Source of the DNA: Pigmentiphaga sp. H8
GTDB lineage: Bacteria > Pseudomonadota > Gammaproteobacteria > Burkholderiales > Burkholderiaceae_B
Length of the DNA stretch: 64,000 nt
Direction: 5' to 3'
Assembly (NCBI RefSeq): GCF_003854895.1
Contig: NZ_CP033966.1
Span: 372,001 to 436,000 of the forward strand
A program made the translations under genes and the position numbers. Below, in pieces: positions 60,761 to 64,000 of the stretch. The notes under the pieces are model-generated. The model was not told the DNA's origin. It was given only the letters and a program-made list of their open reading frames with translations, and made no database searches. Each line of letters starts with the position of its first letter. Within the stretch, counting starts at the first letter, position 1.

Positions 60761-61723
60761 TCAGAGGTGGATGGGATCTGCCTTCTGCATGAAGGCCTTG
60801 AGCTCTTCGTGCGAGACGTCGAACTGCGGGGAGATCTTCAGGTCGGTGCCGAGTTCTTCCTCGGTCTCGTCCATCTTGAAGCCCAGCGACTTGGTGGCTT
60901 CGAACATCGCTCCGCCCGGGGTCCGCACGTAGGTGGATTCGAAGTAGCCGCGGTTCTTGCGGTCGGAGAAATCGGTGAAGCCCATGCCCTCGGTCTCGAG
61001 CTTGACGCGCATCTGCGTGTCGTAGTCCGGCACGTCGAAGGCCCCGTGGTGGACGATGCCCTCGGCCACCGTCCACGTGCCCTGCCGCAGGTCGGGCGCA
61101 TGCAGGATGTCGATGCGCTTGCCGGCGCCACCCTCGGCCACCTCGTAGCGCGTGAACAGTCCGTCGGACAGCGTGCGGCGGAAGCTCCAGGCCGCGTGCA
61201 TGAAGGTGTCCATGTCCTCCAGCTCGCGCACGGTCACGGTCCAGTTGTGGAAGCCGCGCACGGCGTACTGCTCGGGAACGTAGTCGGATTTCCAGGGCTT
61301 GCGCTGGTCGGTCGGGTCCTCGACCACTTCGAAATCGATGCCGGCATGGACCACGCGCAGGTATTTCTCGCCGAAGCGTTCCGACTCGCCGGCGATGGCG
61401 ATGCCGTTGCGGCGGAAATGCTCGCGCCAGAAATCGAGCGAACCCGGGGGGACCGAATACGCGATCGCGGTGAACTGCCCCGAGCCCTTGCGGCCCACCA
61501 GTTCGGTGCGGCGCATGGGGAAGGTCGTCATGACCGTTCCGGGCGTGCCGTCGGCGTCGCTGAAGTACAAGTGATAGATGGGAATCTTGCCGTCGTAGAA
61601 CAGCGTCTGCTTGATGAAGCGCTGCCCCATCACCTTTACGAAGAAATCCACATCGCCTTGCGCCGTGGCGGTGCACAGCGTGATGTGATGCAGGCCCTGT
61701 ATCGAGCTAGAGCGTTCGGTCAT
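60761..61723 (-). CDS. Ring-cleaving dioxygenase, LinE/PcpA-like (hydroquinone-type)
   Basis: A 320-residue two-domain vicinal-oxygen-chelate enzyme. Iron ligands by comparison with PcpA are His12 or His13 (QGLHHITL), His226 (GIVHHGAF) and Glu275 (GAMFEATK). RGYFESTYVRTPGG and HLYFSDADGTPGT match LinE, which cleaves (chloro)hydroquinone next to a hydroxyl to give an acyl chloride or hydroxymuconic semialdehyde. AGGAGA precedes the ATG. The product feeds the ALDH at 56404 and the reductase at 61962. Confidence 0.9.
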   Translation of the reverse strand: MTERSSSIQGLHHITLCTATAQGDVDFFVKVMGQRFIKQTLFYDGKIPIYHLYFSDADGTPGTVMTTFPMRRTELVGRKGSGQFTAIAYSVPPGSLDFWREHFRRNGIAIAGESERFGEKYLRVVHAGIDFEVVEDPTDQRKPWKSDYVPEQYAVRGFHNWTVTVRELEDMDTFMHAAWSFRRTLSDGLFTRYEVAEGGAGKRIDILHAPDLRQGTWTVAEGIVHHGAFDVPDYDTQMRVKLETEGMGFTDFSDRKNRGYFESTYVRTPGGAMFEATKSLGFKMDETEEELGTDLKISPQFDVSHEELKAFMQKADPIHL

Positions 61724-61821
61724 GTCGTCTCCTGTGTGGTGCCGCGCCTCCTCACGACAGGCGCCGGGGCAGTATCCGGCAGCGCATCGCGGGGCACCAT
61801 ACCGGTTTCGCGATGCGCCGC

Positions 61822-61881
61822 ATGCGAAATCGGCATACAAGCCCGGGCCGCCCGATGGCGCGCCGCATGCCGTTTTCGCAT
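61822..61881. promoter_or_regulatory. 15-bp inverted repeats between dioxygenase and maleylacetate reductase genes
   Basis: ATGCGAAATCGGCAT (61822-61836) and ATGCCGTTTTCGCAT (61867-61881) are inverted copies of each other with 14 of 15 matches and a 30-bp spacer. They lie in the 238-bp gap between the two divergent ring-cleavage genes. A LysR-type two-site operator is plausible. Confidence 0.6.
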
Positions 61882-61961
61882 TGGATGCATAAGGGTTCCG
61901 TTATCGACCCGCTGGGGCCGGCGTCCCTACCATGTCCACCGGACATCAAGGGAGAGCCGTC

Positions 61962-63059
61962 ATGCAAGGTCGCAGGAATCCGTCGGAAGGCATCGCCGCC
62001 TTCATCTATCGCAGCGCGCCCGCGCGCGTGGTGTTCGGGGAAGGGAGCCTGCGCCACCTGGGGCGCGAGCTGGAGATGTTGCGCATGAAGCGCCCGCTGA
62101 TCCTGTGCACGCCGGAGCAGGCGGACGACGCGCGAGCCGTGGCCGCGGCCCTGGGCGATGCGCAGCCGTCGGTGTTCGCCGAGGCGGTCATGCACGTGCC
62201 GGTGGCGGTGGTCGGGGCGGCGGTGGCCCGGGCTCGCGAATCGGATGCCGACGGCCTGGTCGCGCTGGGAGGAGGCTCGGCGACCGGCCTGGCGAAGGCC
62301 ATGGCCCGGGAACTGCCGCTGCGCATCCTCGCCATTCCCACCACCTATGCCGGGTCGGAAATGACGTCCATCTACGGGCTGACCGATGGCGGAGAGAAGC
62401 GCACGGGCCGCGACGACCGGGTGTTGCCCGCCACCGTGCTGTACGACCCGGCGTTGACGCTGAGCCTGCCCGCGCCGCTGTCGGCCAGCAGCGGCCTGAA
62501 CGCGGTCGCGCACTGTGTCGAGGCGCTGTACGCGGCGGACGGGAACCCCGTGGTGTCGCTCATGGCCGAGGAGGCGATCGGCGCCCTGGCGCGCGGGCTG
62601 CCCGAGGTGCTGCGCGATCCCGGCGCGCTGCCGGGGCGCGAGCGTTGCCTGTACGGCGCCTGGCTCGCGGGCATGGCGCTCAACGTGGTGTCGATGGCCT
62701 TGCATCACAAGCTGTGCCACGTGCTGGGAGGCAGCCTGAACCTTCCCCATGCCCAGACCCATGCCATCGTGCTGCCCTATGCGGCCGCCTACAACGCGCC
62801 GGCCGCTCCTGAAGCCATGGCGGCGATCCGCCGCGCGCTGGGCGCGCAGGACGCGGCCGCCGGCCTGTATGCGCTGGGCCGGGCGCTGGGGGTACCCAAG
62901 GGGCTCAGGGAACTGGGGGTGCGGGCGTCGCAGCTGGACCGGGTCGCGGACCTGGCGGCCAGCCAGCCCTATCCGAACCCGCGTCCGCTGGAGCGGACCG
63001 CGATCCGGGAACTGCTGCAGCAGGCCTACGAAGGCGACGCGCCGTTAGCGGCGCAGTGA
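61962..63059 (+). CDS. Maleylacetate reductase (iron-type alcohol dehydrogenase family)
   Basis: A 365-residue NAD(P)H enzyme. VVFGEGSLRHLGRE at the N-terminus and GGGSATGLAKAMA (103-115) bind the cofactor, PTTYAGSEMTSIYGLTDGG and LHHKLCHVLGGSLNLPHAQT line the active site. These are the signature of maleylacetate reductases, which convert maleylacetate to 3-oxoadipate. GGGAGA serves as ribosome site; earlier in-frame ATG at 61932 is less likely. It is divergent from the LinE-like gene and closes the hydroquinone pathway. Confidence 0.92.
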   Translation: MQGRRNPSEGIAAFIYRSAPARVVFGEGSLRHLGRELEMLRMKRPLILCTPEQADDARAVAAALGDAQPSVFAEAVMHVPVAVVGAAVARARESDADGLVALGGGSATGLAKAMARELPLRILAIPTTYAGSEMTSIYGLTDGGEKRTGRDDRVLPATVLYDPALTLSLPAPLSASSGLNAVAHCVEALYAADGNPVVSLMAEEAIGALARGLPEVLRDPGALPGRERCLYGAWLAGMALNVVSMALHHKLCHVLGGSLNLPHAQTHAIVLPYAAAYNAPAAPEAMAAIRRALGAQDAAAGLYALGRALGVPKGLRELGVRASQLDRVADLAASQPYPNPRPLERTAIRELLQQAYEGDAPLAAQ

Positions 63060-63075
63060 ACGCGCCGGGCGGCGG

Positions 63076-63336
63076 TCATTCCGTCACGGGATGCACCGTC
63101 AGCCTGCGGTACTTGCTCATCAACTGGTCCCGGTCTTCCGGCCATTCGGGATTCAGCTCGATGCACTCGACCGGACAGACGACCTTGCACTGGGGCTCGT
63201 CGTGGTGCCCGACGCACTCGGTGCACCGGGCAGGGTCGATCTCATAGATCTCCGTGCCGAGGTAGATGGCATCGTTGGGGCACTCGGGCTCACAGACGTC
63301 GCAGTTGATGCATTCGTCGGTAATCAGCAGAGCCAT
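63076..63336 (-). CDS. 2[4Fe-4S] ferredoxin, YfhL/Allochromatium type
   Basis: An 86-residue ferredoxin. The first cluster uses Cys9, Cys12, Cys15 and Cys19. The second has the longer C-x2-C-x8-C-x3-C spacing (Cys38, Cys41, Cys50, Cys54), the mark of the Alvin subgroup with a very low potential. A C-terminal helical tail follows. It is in the usual Bordetella neighbourhood of coaD, 29 bp apart on the same strand, so it is a housekeeping electron carrier. Confidence 0.93.
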   Translation of the reverse strand: MALLITDECINCDVCEPECPNDAIYLGTEIYEIDPARCTECVGHHDEPQCKVVCPVECIELNPEWPEDRDQLMSKYRRLTVHPVTE

Positions 63337-63365
63337 GACAGGGACTTCCTTGCTGCTTGGGGAGC

Positions 63366-63866
63366 TCAGGCGCCGTCGCGGCCGCCCAGCTGCGTGACCT
63401 TGGCTTGCAGCCAGCGTTCGACGGACGGGAACACGAACTTGCTCACGTCGCCGCCCAATTGGGCGATCTCGCGCACGATGGTGCCCGAGATGAACTGGTA
63501 CTGGTCGGACGGCGTCAGGAACATGGTTTCGACATCCGGCAGCAGGTATCGGTTCATTCCGGCCATCTGGAACTCGTACTCGAAGTCCGAGACGGCGCGC
63601 AGGCCGCGCACGATGACGCGGGCGTTCTGCTCGCGAACGAAGTCCTTGAGCAGGCCGGAAAAGCTGGCCACCTGGACGTTGGGGTAATGGCCCAGGATCT
63701 CGCGGGCGATCTCGACCCGTTCGCTGACGGTGAAGAAGGGGGCCTTGTTGCGGCTGACCGCCACGCCGACCACCACCTTGTCGAACAGCCCGGCCGCGCG
63801 GCGGACGAGATCCTCGTGGCCACGGGTCATCGGGTCGAAGGTGCCAGGGTATACGGCAATGATCAT
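63366..63866 (-). CDS. coaD: Phosphopantetheine adenylyltransferase
   Basis: A 166-residue enzyme of coenzyme A synthesis, transferring AMP from ATP to 4'-phosphopantetheine. The nucleotidyl transferase signature PGTFDPMTRGHEDL includes T/HxGH at residues about 15-18, and RGLRAVSDFEYEFQMAGMNR and ISGTIVREIAQLGGDVSKFV complete the active site. Length is the standard one for bacterial CoaD. It precedes the ferredoxin gene. Confidence 0.97.
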   Translation of the reverse strand: MIIAVYPGTFDPMTRGHEDLVRRAAGLFDKVVVGVAVSRNKAPFFTVSERVEIAREILGHYPNVQVASFSGLLKDFVREQNARVIVRGLRAVSDFEYEFQMAGMNRYLLPDVETMFLTPSDQYQFISGTIVREIAQLGGDVSKFVFPSVERWLQAKVTQLGGRDGA

Positions 63867-64000
63867 GCGTAGGCTCCGTATTTCTATTGATGGGCGTCAG
63901 CCTCTTCGGTCCCGGCCGGGGGGCGGGACGAATCGTCCGGCGCCTTCGGCGGCCGGCATCCGGTTTCCGGATGATGTGATTATTTCCTTATTTGCGCGGC

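Noticed and set aside
63867..64000. End of a further gene (rsmD is common next to coaD)
   Set aside because: The 134 bp hold a CATCCGG/CCGGATG hairpin (63957-63973) and a possible stop on the minus strand, but too little sequence to claim a gene.
1..64000. tRNA, rRNA, riboswitch, IS element or prophage
   Set aside because: No cloverleaf, transposase, integrase or terminal repeat was seen by eye; a tRNAscan or Infernal run would be needed to exclude small RNAs.

Overview
The window is GC-rich, densely coding DNA from a betaproteobacterium of the Alcaligenaceae, most likely Bordetella or a close relative such as Achromobacter. The main evidence is nine Bug/TctC-type solute-binding protein genes without a TctAB permease beside any of them. 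This expansion is typical of Bordetella. Seven LysR regulators, a Burkholderiales-type porin, and the housekeeping pair coaD plus a YfhL-type ferredoxin at the right edge agree with this. I see no tRNA, rRNA, CRISPR array, transposase or phage gene.

Left part (1-20.6 kb): the start of a [2Fe-2S] oxidoreductase subunit faces a GcvA-like LysR gene. Two tandem nucleoside deaminases face a CynR-like LysR gene. An unusual Bug-like gene without a signal peptide follows. Next is an operon of a LigB-like dioxygenase, a ThDP-dependent decarboxylase and a Bug protein. A MarR/EmrB-type efflux operon comes next, then mixed envelope and hydrolase genes: EcsC-like, DUF937, isochorismatase-like, PAP2, Bug, a secreted esterase-like protein, a lipoprotein, a porin, DUF808 and DUF5924/DUF2914.

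Middle (20.6-25.7 kb): a divergent VOC/TetR pair, a lower-GC lipoprotein that looks foreign, a LEA-type lipoprotein, and an ECF41-type sigma factor with its carboxymuconolactone-decarboxylase-like partner. A near-consensus ECF41 promoter lies in front of the partner.

Catabolic core 1 (25.8-35.6 kb): FAD monooxygenase, aldehyde dehydrogenase, a one-cysteine Asp/Glu-racemase-fold enzyme, Bug protein, GntR/UTRA regulator, aconitase-type hydratase in two subunits, an isochorismatase-fold hydrolase with Gly in place of the nucleophile, an isocitrate-lyase-type C-C lyase and a LysR regulator. Three copies of the operator CTATTG-N6-CAATAG lie before the monooxygenase, gntR and the hydratase. They suggest one GntR regulon for a pathway I cannot match to a described one.

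Catabolic core 2 (35.6-39.1 kb): pobA-ligA-ligB-bug, converting 4-hydroxybenzoate to protocatechuate and then cleaving the ring at the 4,5 position. The later 4,5-pathway genes are not in the window.

39.1-54.9 kb: a PRC-barrel protein, adenine deaminase with a MazG-like pyrophosphatase, an AraC/GyrI regulator, Bug, pirin, AsmA, a MOSC protein, then a bug-bug-amidohydrolase-gamma-glutamyltransferase operon behind a strong AT-rich promoter, and a second ThDP enzyme.

Catabolic core 3 (55.1-63.1 kb): FAD monooxygenase, semialdehyde dehydrogenase, LysR, Bug, alpha/beta hydrolase, a LinE/PcpA-type ring-cleaving dioxygenase and maleylacetate reductase. Together these fit hydroquinone-type ring cleavage leading to beta-ketoadipate.
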